From assembly GCA_012934845.2 (NCBI GenBank), contig WNNJ02002219.1, forward strand, positions 124,001 to 188,000: a stretch of DNA of 64,000 bases, written 5' to 3'. This DNA comes from Pomphorhynchus laevis (taxonomy: Eukaryota; Acanthocephala; Palaeacanthocephala; Echinorhynchida; Pomphorhynchidae). How positions within the stretch are numbered: position 1 is the stretch's first letter; each line of letters starts with the position of its first letter. Shown here piece after piece: positions 1 to 10,640 of the stretch. The position numbers were made by a program, and so were the translations under genes. The notes under the pieces were generated by a model. It worked only from the letters and a program-made list of their open reading frames with translations. It was not told where the DNA came from and did no database searches.

Positions 1-119
1 ATAACATTTATGTGTTCTGCTATAATTTTCCTTTATTCTTATTTTTTTTAAATTAAACTGCTATATTAAATAAGTTTTAAGTCTAATTTTAAAAACCCAT
101 CAAAAGCTATAAATTTTAG

Positions 120-3100
120 GTATTGACGGCCTTAGAACAACATCGAATGATATTCTAGAAACCTACTCAGTTCTTGGAATAGAAGCTGCTAGGCAAACAA
201 TTATCAATGAGGTTATTTATACGATGTCGAGCCATGGTATAAGTGTTGATTACAGACATGTCATGTTGCTTGCTGACTTAATGACTTGCAAGGTCAGAGA
301 CTGTCAAATATTAAGATATTTTTATGTAAAAGAAAAATTCAAGCTTTTCTCATTAAATTATCACAATGTAAAACCTAAAATAACGCATTATAAAGCAACA
401 ATCACCTGACTTAATAAATAAGCATTGACTTCTTCCAGATTAAATTTCAAATATCGTAGATATAAATTTAACTTTCTGAAGAGGCATGTATATACAAAAC
501 GTTCATTTTACGTATTATTAACACAGCACAGCATATCATATTCAATATATGATATGCCTTATATATCATTATTTAATTAAATATTTTATTAAATATTTAG
601 ATGCCCCGCGTGGCCGAATGGTAGAGGCATGTCATTGCAAACTTTATGTACGGGGTTCAAACCTCGAGCATGAACTCTTTATTGACTTCTCTGTAAGCAC
701 ACGTCAAAGCCACAAGATCGCGTTGTCGAAAGACGTAGGGGCACCAGATGAAGCGGGACCACTCTTCATTTAAGATTATACTTTAAATATTTTAATTAAA
801 TAATTCGTTATTATTTTTAATTTTACTAAATATTTAATTATTGTATAATTCATTATAATTTTTAATTAAAATTTTTATATAGCATGCATTTTGAGAAATG
901 TTTTTCGCAAATTTTTTCAATAAATTCTTTTTTTTCTACAAATTTCAAAAAACTGTATTTTAAAGCTAACAATTTTCGAACATTACCACAGGACTGTCAA
1001 AAACATTTTGAACCAATTTTTAAATTGAAAGCTTTGATGCGTTGGTTTTGCATTTATTGATCAATTTATTAAGCGATATATTTATTAACAGCAAACACTT
1101 ATAGGAATGGATTTAAAAAATTCCTTTTTATATCTACAAATGTAAATGTAAAATATTTTGAATTGAATTTTATTTTTAGTTAATTTGTGATTAATTTGAA
1201 TAATTATTAGTAATTATTACTAAGTAGTATATAAGTCAACTTTTAATTTAGGGAGAGGTTTTGGGTTTAACTCGAAACGGCCTCGCAAAAATGAAAGAAA
1301 GTGTGTTGATGTTGGCATCATTTGAGCAGACAATTGAGCATTTATACGATGCTGCGTATTATGGACAAAAGGACGTTATTGCAGGTAATTGATTTTGGAT
1401 TTTAGAAATCTTAAACTGGTGTTATTTGTTTACAATTTTTCAAAAATTATAGTTGAGAATAAAATTAAAATTATTTCGTTAATTTTGATACTTTAGAAGC
1501 TTAAATTCTTATTAAAATCTTCAATAGTAACGATTGACAATAATTAGATCATTTATTTAAATCATTAATATTAAATTTACATTATGTATTATAATATTAT
1601 ATTATTAATGTTATGTATTATAATACATAACATTAAAATCATCAATATTAAATTAACATTATCAGCGTTAAATTTTGTTAATAAAAATGTCGTCTTTTGA
1701 ATTTTCCCTGAGATCCAAAACGATTAGATTGAACGTCATTTTTTATTTTTTCCTGTTTGAGTTTTATTTGCTGTTTTATTAAGAAACTAAAGCATTTTGA
1801 ATTATACAATTTTATTGAACTTTGCAAATTTAAATTCGCTGCTCGAATTTTGTCGTTTGTTCTCAGCAACTAAATATTTAATAGTTGACTAATTAATGAA
1901 TATTTACCGGTGATGGTTTCATAGCTTATTTATGAATAATTAATCAGTATTTACATGAAACAATTTATTTTAATCCATCATTTATAAAGTATAAATAAAT
2001 ATATTGTTAATATTTTTTAAAAATATATAGATATCGATTATTTTCGTCTTCCTCATAAGCCCAAAATAAAAGCATTTTTTTAAAAATGAAATGAAAAATA
2101 TGTGAAAACGAAATATTGCAATATGTTGTAGGGTGTAATTGAAAATTTAACGATATATTACTAATTAAATTTGACTATTTTAAACAACTTTTAATCTCCT
2201 CACATTTTACCGCTTTTGAGTGAACAATCAGCAAAAGTGTTTCTGATTGCATTTAATCACTGAAAAAAACGACAAAATCCACAACGACAGAAGTTGTAAA
2301 GTGAACTTAGCGATAATCATCCGTGCTGACCACATTAATCATTGACTTTTTAAAACATAGTGTTGTCTACACTGACATTAAAGATTTTTAATAACATTTT
2401 AAGGATTTTTTATATGGGAACCTTGTATAAAATCAAAATGAATGTAAAATTTTTAATATCTTTTCGTTTGCTATTTACTACAAATATGTATATAATAGAG
2501 ACATTACGATTTCGAACGAATTCATTGTATTTTATTCCCAATTTGGAACGCTCTATACAGACCTACAGAAGTCGGTTAATTAGAATTCTCACAAACATCA
2601 GATGTGTTATTTTTCAATGACGTTTTCTCATACGAGACCGAATAAAATCAGGCGATTTATCAAATAATTAATAAATTTCATTCATTTAATGCGAATTTCT
2701 TTGCAACGAAATATTAGTATGTCAAAATCACTAACGGCTATAAAAATGTTACATAAAAATCGTTAAAAGTTAGTTATATTTAAATGTATAAGGTTTGCGA
2801 ATCAAGTTTCACGTAAATAGCTAAAGTGAACCATATAATTTCGCACTAACTAATTTTTTGAAATAGAAAATGATTGGATTAACTCTGTAATTGGCAGGTG
2901 TCAGTGAACGAATTATACTGGGTCTTCCGATTAGATTAGGAACTGGCATTTTTGACCTTCTTTCCAAGTAAGTTTATGTTTCGCGTTATCATCTTATCCA
3001 ATCAACATGTTTTAGCTAAACCTATTTTAATCTTAAATGTTTAATTTAAGGATTAATATTTTCATACAATTTACAATTAAAATGATGTTGTTATTTTACA

Positions 3101-3954
3101 TCTAAATAGGATTTTTAAGCAGACATTTTTTATCTATAATTAAATATTTGTTTATTCAACTGCTTGCACCATCAATATTGATTCTAGATTTTTTCTTTGC
3201 TAAATTTTCATTAATTTATGTATTTGTATCTATAACTAATTCTTATAGTATTTTCGTTATTTGTGCCAACAGTCGAGATAGATAAGCTCATCACGATTTT
3301 CAATTCATTGAGTCTATGCACAAAAATCATGATTACTGGCATTATGATAAAATTATTGCCTTCTTATATTGTGAAGAATTAGTCACTAATGTGTACGTTG
3401 CTAGAGTTTACAGTAAGGCCACTGAAACTAGTTTCATATTCCTTAAAATAGCATCTATTCGATATCTATAAAACTTTGTGTGTTATATTTTATTAATTTT
3501 TTATATTAATAAACAATTTTTATGGATTTTAATAAAACAAATATATTATTAATGTATTTTAAATAATAATTATTCATCAATGTATTTTATTTATAAACTT
3601 TACTTTTAACAAATTATATTTGATAAACTTTAAATATTTATAAAATATTTTTGTATTTTTTACATAAACAATATATAATTTAAAATGCAATATAATTGAA
3701 TAATTTATTAACTTATCAAATAATTTATAATTTAAAAAAAATCTAATTTATAAATATTATAATATTTATATATTAAATATTTTATAAAATTTTATGATTA
3801 GAATTAAATGTATTTTTTTATCAAAAGACTGTATTTCTAATTAGAATTTATAGTTTTCGTTTTTCAATTTTCTGTTTTTAGACCTGCTAAGCGTGCCAGT
3901 TTAAGTAAACGAGATCTTATTTTCGACACGGAAGAATATCATGTCAAAATATGA
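120..3954 (+). CDS. POLR3A: RNA polymerase III largest subunit (RPC1), last four exons
   Basis: The 3' part of the gene for the largest, catalytic subunit of nuclear RNA polymerase III, which makes tRNA, 5S rRNA and other small RNAs. The exons I place are 120-292, 1252-1384, 2898-2967 and 3882-3954, with GT..AG borders and matching reading phases; the stop is TGA at 3952-3954. The protein reads [19 protein letters not shown], then [69 protein letters not shown] and finally [13 protein letters not shown]. From memory this follows the C-terminal end of animal POLR3A almost residue for residue (RTTSNN, GIEAAR, RHVMLL, FGLAKM, the IFDTNEFH ending). The upstream exons lie outside the window. The donor at 293 (gtcaga) is weak but keeps the frame. 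Intron sizes are 959, 1513 and 914 nt; the first holds a SINE. Confidence 0.95.
600..775 (+). mobile_element. tRNA-derived SINE in POLR3A intron
   Basis: A GC-richer island in AT-rich intron DNA. It has a good pol III A box (TGGCCGAATGG, 611-621) and, about 35 nt on, a good B box (GGTTCAAACCT), which together make a tRNA-like head starting GCCCCGCG. A non-tRNA body of about 100 nt follows and ends near 770 in an AT-rich tail. It cannot be a working tRNA: the acceptor 3' strand does not pair with the 5' strand. A tRNA-derived SINE is the best reading. The body was not seen again in the window. Confidence 0.6.
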
Positions 3955-4310
3955 TGCAAATCAAATATACTGTATATTACATTACAAACATATATGCTTG
4001 TTTTAATGTTAAAAACATGTTCTGTTTGTATAGCATTTTCTTTGATCATATATGCCTCCAAAATAATGTTCGGTAAAAATATTCAGTACAACTTAATTAA
4101 TTTTTTAATTCAATATTACGTATCTTTAAATTCCCATTATTTCTATAAAAATTTAAAATTGCCATCATTTCAAGATCCTCAGTTTATAATTTTTCTCTAT
4201 ACTTTTAATTTGTGCTTTCCGTCAGTGGTCGTTACTAGTGGAAATATACATTTCAGTTAGTGTTAATCGATTTTTATTAAATAATAGTAAATAGAGCAAT
4301 CATTTTATAT
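3955..4310. other. AT-rich stretch after POLR3A, no gene seen
   Basis: Holds the POLR3A 3' UTR and spacer. The only long open frame (3994-4260) has AT-driven composition and no recognisable domain. No clean AATAAA signal close to the stop was picked out. Confidence 0.5.
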
Positions 4311-4505
4311 TAAAGAAGCGTTAGTAAAATTAATTAATCTTATATTCGGAGAAAGATATACATATACATGTTATAATAATTATAATGCCTATCTAACAAA
4401 CATTTAACCATCAAGTAAATATAAATATATGGATAAGATTGAATTAATAGAATCCTTAAATATTTTAATAAATCAAAATTATTTAAAAGTAGGACATCTA
4501 TATTA
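4311..4505 (+). mobile_element. Penelope-like element, RT fragment joined head-to-tail to the next copy
   Basis: Matches the stretch of the next copy at about 4983-5176 (AAAGAAGCG.. through ..GGACATCTATATT). It ends abruptly at about 4505, where a second copy begins further upstream in the element. The order is therefore 3' piece then 5' piece, a partial head-to-tail tandem. The same arrangement recurs at 39298-39535/38590-39297 on the minus strand. Confidence 0.7.
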
Positions 4506-5830
4506 ACTTTGTATTCATATGCATAAACTTTATTATGATATGCTGATGAAAGAGGTTAATTCTAATGATTTAAATGTAAATCCAACATATGAACGTAGTG
4601 AGTTGAGTTTAGAAACAATTATTACAAGTCACTGTTCTATAATGGATAAAAATGGTATAAAGCTTGAATCAGATAATAAAACAATACCTATATTATATTG
4701 GAATCCAAAATTACATAAAAATTTAATAAAACCTAGGTTCATATGTAGTGCGTTTAAATGTACATTAAAACCATTTTCTGTGTTTATGAATAAAACACTT
4801 AAAGCAATTAAATCACACTTTAAAATTATTGTAGGGTAATCAAAATTAATACTGGTATAAAACACTATTTTAGTATTAATTCCACACAAGAATTTTTAGA
4901 ACAGACAAACGGAATAAATTTTCAAAATATAAATACATACGATTTTAGTACTCTTTATACAAATCTAGATTTAGTAGATATTAAAGAAGCGATAGTAAAA
5001 TTAATTAATCTTATATTTGGAAAAAGATATACATATATATATTATAATAATTATAACGCCTATCTAACAAAAATTAAACCATCAAATAAATATAAATATA
5101 TGGATAAAATTGAATTAATAGAATCCTTAAATATTTTGATAAATCAAAATTATTTAAAAGTAGGGACATCTATATTTAGACAAGTAAAAGGTGTTCCAAT
5201 GCGTGGTAATAGTAGCCCAATTATAGCTGACTTGTTTTTAAGCTTTATAGAATATGAATTTGTTCATAACTGTGTAAAAACTAAATATAAACTATATAAA
5301 TATATGAAATATATGTTTCGATACATTGATGATATATGTGTATTTAATTCTAATAATTTTTATTCAATTAGTGAACAAATTTATCCAGAAAGCCTTATTC
5401 TTGACAAAACCAATATTAATTATAAAGAAGGTGTATATCTAGATATGAACATTAAATTAACTTCAATTAAAACTACTTTTAACTTATATCGTTAAGATGG
5501 CATATTTAAATTTACAAGAAACATATTTTTGCATGAGCATTCATGCATACCATATAACATAAAATATAATTAAATAATGAAATTTTAAGAATTGCAACAA
5601 TATGTAATGATATTGACTTTCTTCAAAATCATTTAAATAATTTAATAGATACATATTTTAAACTAGGTTACTATAAAAATAACATCAAGCAGAAAATAGT
5701 AAAATATATAAATCAACACAATAATATAAAGAATAAATTTAAACTCTTAAGTGGCAAATTTTTATGGATGGATAATAAATAATATACTTTGTATTGGAAT
5801 AAGATACTAGATAGTTTTATCAGCGAAAAT
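4506..5830 (+). mobile_element. Penelope-like element (PLE) copy, reverse transcriptase, broken
   Basis: A Penelope-type reverse transcriptase copy with no full-length reading frame. Hallmarks in order: LYYDMLMKEVNSND (start of the RT), ILYWNPKLHKN and PRFICSAFKC (4690-4760), FSTLYTNLDL (RT motif with the catalytic-aspartate region, about 4945), FRQVKGVPMRGNSSPIIADL (5176-5235), then FRYIDDICVF, the YxDD active site (5317-5346). After this comes a helical C-terminal region (HEHSC, FKLGYYKNNIKQKI), ending about 5780 at a stop after LSGKFLWMDNK. No GIY-YIG endonuclease domain follows. The 3' UTR begins with the conserved tract GGATAATAAATAATATACT. PLEs are retroelements allied to telomerase-type RTs. 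This copy is old, with a few breaks. Confidence 0.85.
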
Positions 5831-6105
5831 ACATCATTAAAATATTTTAATATTTTTTATAAGATAAAAAATATTTTATCTTTACGTGAGGTAAGAAATA
5901 ATAAACAAATATACTGTTTATTGCTGATATTATAAATATATAATATTAATTATTTTAATTTAACGTTTTGAAAAAAAAACCTTTAAAAGCCTGACACAAA
6001 TTATGTCAAATTGGTAAATTTGACAAGTGGCAAATTTTATGTGGATGGATAATAAATATTATACTTTGTATTAGAAAAAGATACTATATAATCAAATTTA
6101 ATCGA

Positions 6106-6187
6106 AGGAAATACTTCATTAGCAGGTATTTGATCCCGCTGTTATGTTGAGTCGAGGAATAGGGCCATAAACCTGATAACATAACAG
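6106..6187 (+). ncRNA. PLE 3'-tail hairpin plus pseudoknot, variant copy
   Basis: Stem 2 is CTGTTATG (6139-6146) with CATAACAG (6180-6187). Most copies have CTGCTATG/CATAGCAG, so both sides of one pair have changed together. The upstream hairpin is AAATACTT/AGGTATTT. Stem 1 is weakened here (only CCC/GGG is clear). The same variant is present in the inverted partner at 42155-42203. Confidence 0.55.
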
Positions 6188-7206
6188 TTCCTCTTTAATT
6201 TTCTCTGAAATTAATCACTCGTTTCAGTGTGTGATCACACGATTAAATATATCCAGTATATTGCATAAAATTAAAAATTGTAATTGACGGCTATAAATTC
6301 ACAAAGGATACTTAAAATGTATTCTAAATAATGAATAAGATTTATCTATTATCTCTTTGCTTAGTTCATTCGATTTATATGTAATTTAATATCAGTAATT
6401 TGTTAGCAAACAAAAAATTCGGTATATTTCTTTAGCTACTATAATGCTCCAAAAAACATATTTAGAACATTTTATTTTGAAATACAGAACTTTGCTTAAA
6501 CTGTTTCTGTTTGGTAATAACATTACTTCTTGGTTATTGTCATTCTCTAAAGTTGCATAGTATCCATTAGAGAGGAGTCCTCGACAACTAGTTCTCGGCA
6601 ATCAAGTCGAGGAATATGGGCCGACACCTGATAGCGAAGAGCTTAATTAAAACTACCTGTTAATTGTTAATTATTTATTATTTACTATTATTATTTATTA
6701 TTATTTTTATTATTATAATTATTTATTATTATTTAAATAATTTATTAAAACAAATTATTTAAATTCGTAATTTATTAAATCATTTATGATTTTAAAAGAA
6801 ATTTTAAAACTTACGAAAACAAAAAAATAAAAAATTTGCATTGTTATAATTCAGTTAAATGTTTTTAATTTGTAATTTAATTTATAGTTTAATTCGCTTG
6901 TTCCTCATAATGACCTCTAATCCTTGATGCATCGTCTGTTATTTATTAGTTAATTGATAAAAATTGACTTATTTTAAATTTCAATTTTAAATTTTAACTT
7001 GATATTAATTATATAAAATCTTATATAACAATTATTATTTAGAATTCTTTATTATTTATTATTTGTTTATTTTATTTACGAATATAATATTAAACATTTC
7101 AATTTTAAATTTTTACTTGATGTAAATAAATTTTAGAAAATCTTACGTAATTATTTATTATTTATTTTTATAATAATTTATTATGTACCTTTATTTTTGA
7201 TTAAAT

Positions 7207-7230
7207 ACGTAGACTCAGTTATCTGATCTG
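7207..7230 (+). repeat. PLE terminal motif (TACGTAGACTCAGTTATC..)
   Basis: The tract beginning TACGTAGACTCAGTTATC and running to GATCTG closes the PLE 3' tail. Versions recur at 19634, 25311, 45648, 55327, 57060, 58107 and 59106 (+) and at 14578, 40498 and 41117 (-). Sequence after it differs between copies, so it looks like the element boundary. Confidence 0.6.
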
Positions 7231-7745
7231 TTTAAAATGTTGAACTATAGTAAAATAAATGTTGAACTAGATTATCATAAATGATGAATGTTAAATGAAT
7301 GTTAATTAAATGTTTAAATAATTTTTATAGAATATTAAATATAAAAAAATACATTTTTTTCACTTTTGAACGAAATATCGGCTACTCTTTATATTGCAAT
7401 AAATATCAATAACTCAGCATAAACTCTTTTAGACTTAAGATTTAAAATCTTTTTCAATAAAGTATTATTCTTAAAAAATACATAAATGCTTACAAAACAT
7501 CTAATAGAATTTTATAGAATATTAAATATAAAAAAATACATTTTTTTACTTAAATATATAATATTAATAATTAATAAATATATAATATTAATTATTTTAA
7601 TTTAACGTTTTGAAAAAAAAACTTTAAAAGCCTGACACATTTTCTTAAGTGGCAAATTTTTATGGATGGATAAATAATATACTTTGTATTAGAATATGAT
7701 ACTAGATAGTTTTATCAGAGGAAATACATCATTAGCATGTATTTG

Positions 7746-8790
7746 GCATATAAACTCTTTTAGACTTAAGATTTAAAATCTTTTAAATTTACATTTTACA
7801 TACATAATTATCGTGCACTGATCCAGACACTGCAAATAGAGTAAACCAATTTTAACTTCTTAAAAGTTCAATCGATTAAGCACACAATTTATCGTTTTCT
7901 GTAATAATATAAATAATAATCGATTTATTCGATCATTTACATAATCGATCAAAGCGATATAAAAATATATTGAATTTTAAAGTAAATTTTTAAGAAAGTC
8001 AAGTCAATTTTTTACAAAAAAAATGATCTTTTGCATATAATTCACTTTTAATAAATACGTTTTTATCTTGAGTTTAAAAGAGCTAAATTAAAACTACCTG
8101 TTAATTCTTAATTATTTATTATGTACGAACGTAATAATTATTAATTATTTTAATTGTAATTTATTAAAACATTTGTGGGTTTAAAAGAAATTTGTCGATT
8201 GACGAAAACAAAAAAAATGAAATTTCTATTGTTATATAATTCAGTTCAAAGTTTTTTATTCGCAATTTAATTTATAGTTTAATTCGTTTGTTTTTTTGTG
8301 ATTATAATATTTGCCATCAATTTATAAATAATAAAAAACTTATTAATTTATAGTTTACATCGTCATGCTTTAATAAACTTTTTGATTGTAAAATTAAAAC
8401 AATTTTTATGACTTATATTTAGTCATAATAAAATATCTTTCATTTGAATTCATTTGAATTCATTTTAGATAAAATGAATTATTCTTTTATATTTTGGAGT
8501 TAGCATTTATTCTTTTAAATTTTGGAGCAGAACAGACAAAGTATAAAATTAATTTATTAACGTTTGCCCCTGCAAGCATCAACATTTTTATCACGCACTA
8601 TTTTTTGATTATAATGTTTTTATATAATATACGGTAGAGAAAATAGAAATAAATTTATTTTGCCTTTTCTGCTATAAAATTAAAAGATTAAAGAAACTGA
8701 TTCAAATCGTTTTTAGATGAATTAATTTTTCAAACTTAAAGTACGAATTTATCCTTACAAAATACTACAAATAATAATTCAAATTAATAA
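7746..8790. other. AT-rich spacer before SWI5, no gene seen
   Basis: Low-complexity AT-rich DNA. A short direct repeat (AAACTCTTTTAGACTTAAGA) occurs at about 7422 and 7750, so this stretch shares material with the extra bases in the left arm. No promoter motif was identified. Confidence 0.45.
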
Positions 8791-8792
8791 AG

Positions 8793-9137
8793 ATGGAAAG
8801 TAACCCATGCGAAGATGAAACGAGCACGACTACAAATTCGACTCCGACTCTCAAAAGCTGTCGTTCTAAATTCACTTCGCCAATGCCTGTCAATCAAACA
8901 TTTATGAAAAATCTGACGGACGAAGTCGACGCGTTGTTAATGCAATGTAACGAGCTAGAGCAAGAAACGAGCAGTATTGAAAACAAGGATGAGCTTATAG
9001 AGGAATATATGCAAGCTTTGCATGAATATAATGAAGTTAAAGATATTGCTGTAAGCGTATTTGGGAGAATGGCAAATATCGAAGGAGTACCTGTTAAAGA
9101 CATCTACAAGAGATATGAAATTCAAATGGATGATTAA
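8793..9137 (+). CDS. SWI5: DNA repair protein SWI5 homolog
   Basis: Single-exon gene of 114 residues. SWI5 partners SFR1/MEI5 and stimulates the RAD51 recombinase in homologous recombination. The N-terminal ~45 residues are polar and low in complexity (TSTTTNSTPT). Then comes a predicted coiled coil (about 50-80, LTDEVDALLMQCNELEQ) and the family signature near the end: ALHEYNEVKDIAVSVFGRMA, GVPVKDIYKRYEIQMDD. Known SWI5 proteins share the LHxYNExKD..LxG+lA pattern and the LYxxF.l..DD ending. The ATG at 8793 is the first in frame. Length is normal for animal SWI5. The 3' UTR is AT-rich with AATAAA at 9193. No intron is seen. Confidence 0.85.
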   Translation: MESNPCEDETSTTTNSTPTLKSCRSKFTSPMPVNQTFMKNLTDEVDALLMQCNELEQETSSIENKDELIEEYMQALHEYNEVKDIAVSVFGRMANIEGVPVKDIYKRYEIQMDD

Positions 9138-9239
9138 CTTGGAATTTTTTATTTTGTTTTTGGAATGTTACTTAAGCGTTCATCTCAAATGAGAATAAAT
9201 TTACATTTGTACTTTAATTTTAATGAAAATATTAGCTTA

Positions 9240-9520
9240 TTAATAACTCCGCCGCCATGGCCAGTCCCAAGCCCGTGCTGAGAAAGGAGGAGGGTTGGCG
9301 ATAGACTTAGTGACAAGCCAATCGTAAAACAAAACCGTTGCATCAACAGTATGAAATGGTTCCTCAATGAATTTCGCAAAAGGCGACTTAAATGATACGG
9401 CCGCGTTCTTCGCGCAAACGAACATCAACCATCAATAAGGCACATCGGCGTGACAGTGGAAAAAGCGGACTCCGTAACGAAGCGGAACAAACGCTGAACA
9501 ACAAGAAGATTATAAAATTT
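9240..9520 (+). mobile_element. RTE-type LINE 5' region fragment
   Basis: GC-rich island in AT-rich surroundings. It contains GGCCAGTCCCAAGCCC followed by GGAGGGTTGG, a tract I recall from the 5' regions of RTE-type LINEs (SR2-like in flatworms, similar in fish). Weak coding-like text follows but no long open frame. The minus-strand frames here are shadows. Just downstream (9528-9602) lies a short degenerate repeat of CTCTATAGA and AGAACCTACA units. Confidence 0.4.
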
Positions 9521-9602
9521 AGAGAAAATCTCTATAGAGAATCTATAGAGCTTTTAGAACCTACATAATCTCTATAGAACCTACAAAATCTTTATAGAGA
9601 CC

Positions 9603-10640
9603 CGTCATTAATGGCTACTTGAGGTGAAATTGTGTGGTCCAACGAAGGCTTCACTCACAAGCTGCTTTTGTGATGTCTGCCGTCGCATCTGCCACACTAC
9701 CTATGATGTTGCGTATGAATTTGTCAATTTACTGACAAGTTGAAGAGAAACTTATTCGAATTTCATAAATTGGCATTGACGAAAATTGATTGTTTTTTTT
9801 GCATTCTTATTTGTCAAAAATACGTAGATGGGCAGTAACCAGGCGAGGATAAGTAAACTCAGGACACATTTCGAGCACAATTGCATTTATTGGCCAGCAA
9901 AATCTACTATAATTATGAAAGCATTATGTTATTTATCGAACCCCGTGTATCATGGATCCATAAATAATATATTTTAGTGAAATTCAATGCAAAATAATAT
10001 TGATGAAAGTCTTATCTAAACATTAGATGTTGCCATCATTCAATTCAATAGTTCTTACTCTTATTCATTCTTATAGTTCTTCATTTACCATTTCAATTTA
10101 AATTGATAGCATTTATGAATCCTTATTCATTTTATAAGATAACAACAGTTACATTACTATAATTAATAAATAATTATTACATAATTATTACATAATTATT
10201 ACAGAAATTCCATTACTTTAATTTAATTATTATTAATTTTAATATATTATAACACTATATTAATATAATAAATATTAATATGATTATTTATCATAAAATA
10301 TCAATTATGGTAAAACCTGTTTAATTAACATTGTCAAAGAAACATACTTGGAACAAAGTTTGTCAAATATTAATTTAATCAGATAAGGAAATCTCCGTAT
10401 TACAATTAAGAAATAAAGTTTATATCAAAATTAAATATAGCTAAACATCGAATAGTACTGTGATTTAAATCACAAATGTCAAATTATTTTACTAAATCAT
10501 TTGACGATATTTTTTGAACATTAACTTTAAATATTTGGCAAAATCTTTTGGCATACTCATGATTTATCATACGCCGATAAATTACTCATAAATGATTTTA
10601 ATTAAATATATTATATTTGTAGATTTTGTGTATTCGTCGA
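9603..10640. other. Intergenic stretch between SWI5 and MRPL18
   Basis: Mostly AT-rich. The part at about 9640-9750 is less AT-biased and has a short open frame (CFCDVCRRICHTTYDVAYEF) that could be an exon relic or element debris; it was not identified. The rest is featureless. The MRPL18 promoter should lie just before 10641, but no motif was recognised. Confidence 0.4.

Larger units (their letters stand above)
5867..7740 (+). repeat. Left arm of a 1.7-1.9 kb inverted duplication (partner 40780-42454)
   Basis: This arm is nearly identical to the reverse complement of 40780-42454, with a few substitutions and small indels. The left arm has about 150-170 extra bases near 7345-7512. Both arms hold the same composite: a PLE 3' tail with hairpin and pseudoknot (6110-6190), about 400 bases of non-PLE DNA including a shadow open frame (6392-6601, matched at 41741-41950), a second tail-like piece around 6580-6640, the PLE terminal tract (6903-7230), then the start of another PLE tail. 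No host gene is seen. Confidence 0.85.

Noticed and set aside
600-670. A working tRNA gene with a GCA (Cys) anticodon
   Set aside because: A and B boxes are present, but the acceptor and anticodon stems do not pair properly and a SINE-type body follows.
1678-1869. Minus-strand gene in POLR3A intron 2
   Set aside because: AT-rich frame without coding features inside a host intron.
2360-2620. Plus-strand gene in POLR3A intron 2
   Set aside because: No domain, hydrophobic AT-driven text, lies within an intron.
6392-6601. Protein gene (also at 41741-41950)
   Set aside because: The frame is present twice only because it lies in the inverted duplication; no domain, AT-driven composition, and differences between copies do not favour protein conservation.
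9185-9428. Minus-strand genes over the GC-rich island after SWI5
   Set aside because: They are shadows over an RTE-type LINE 5' tract.
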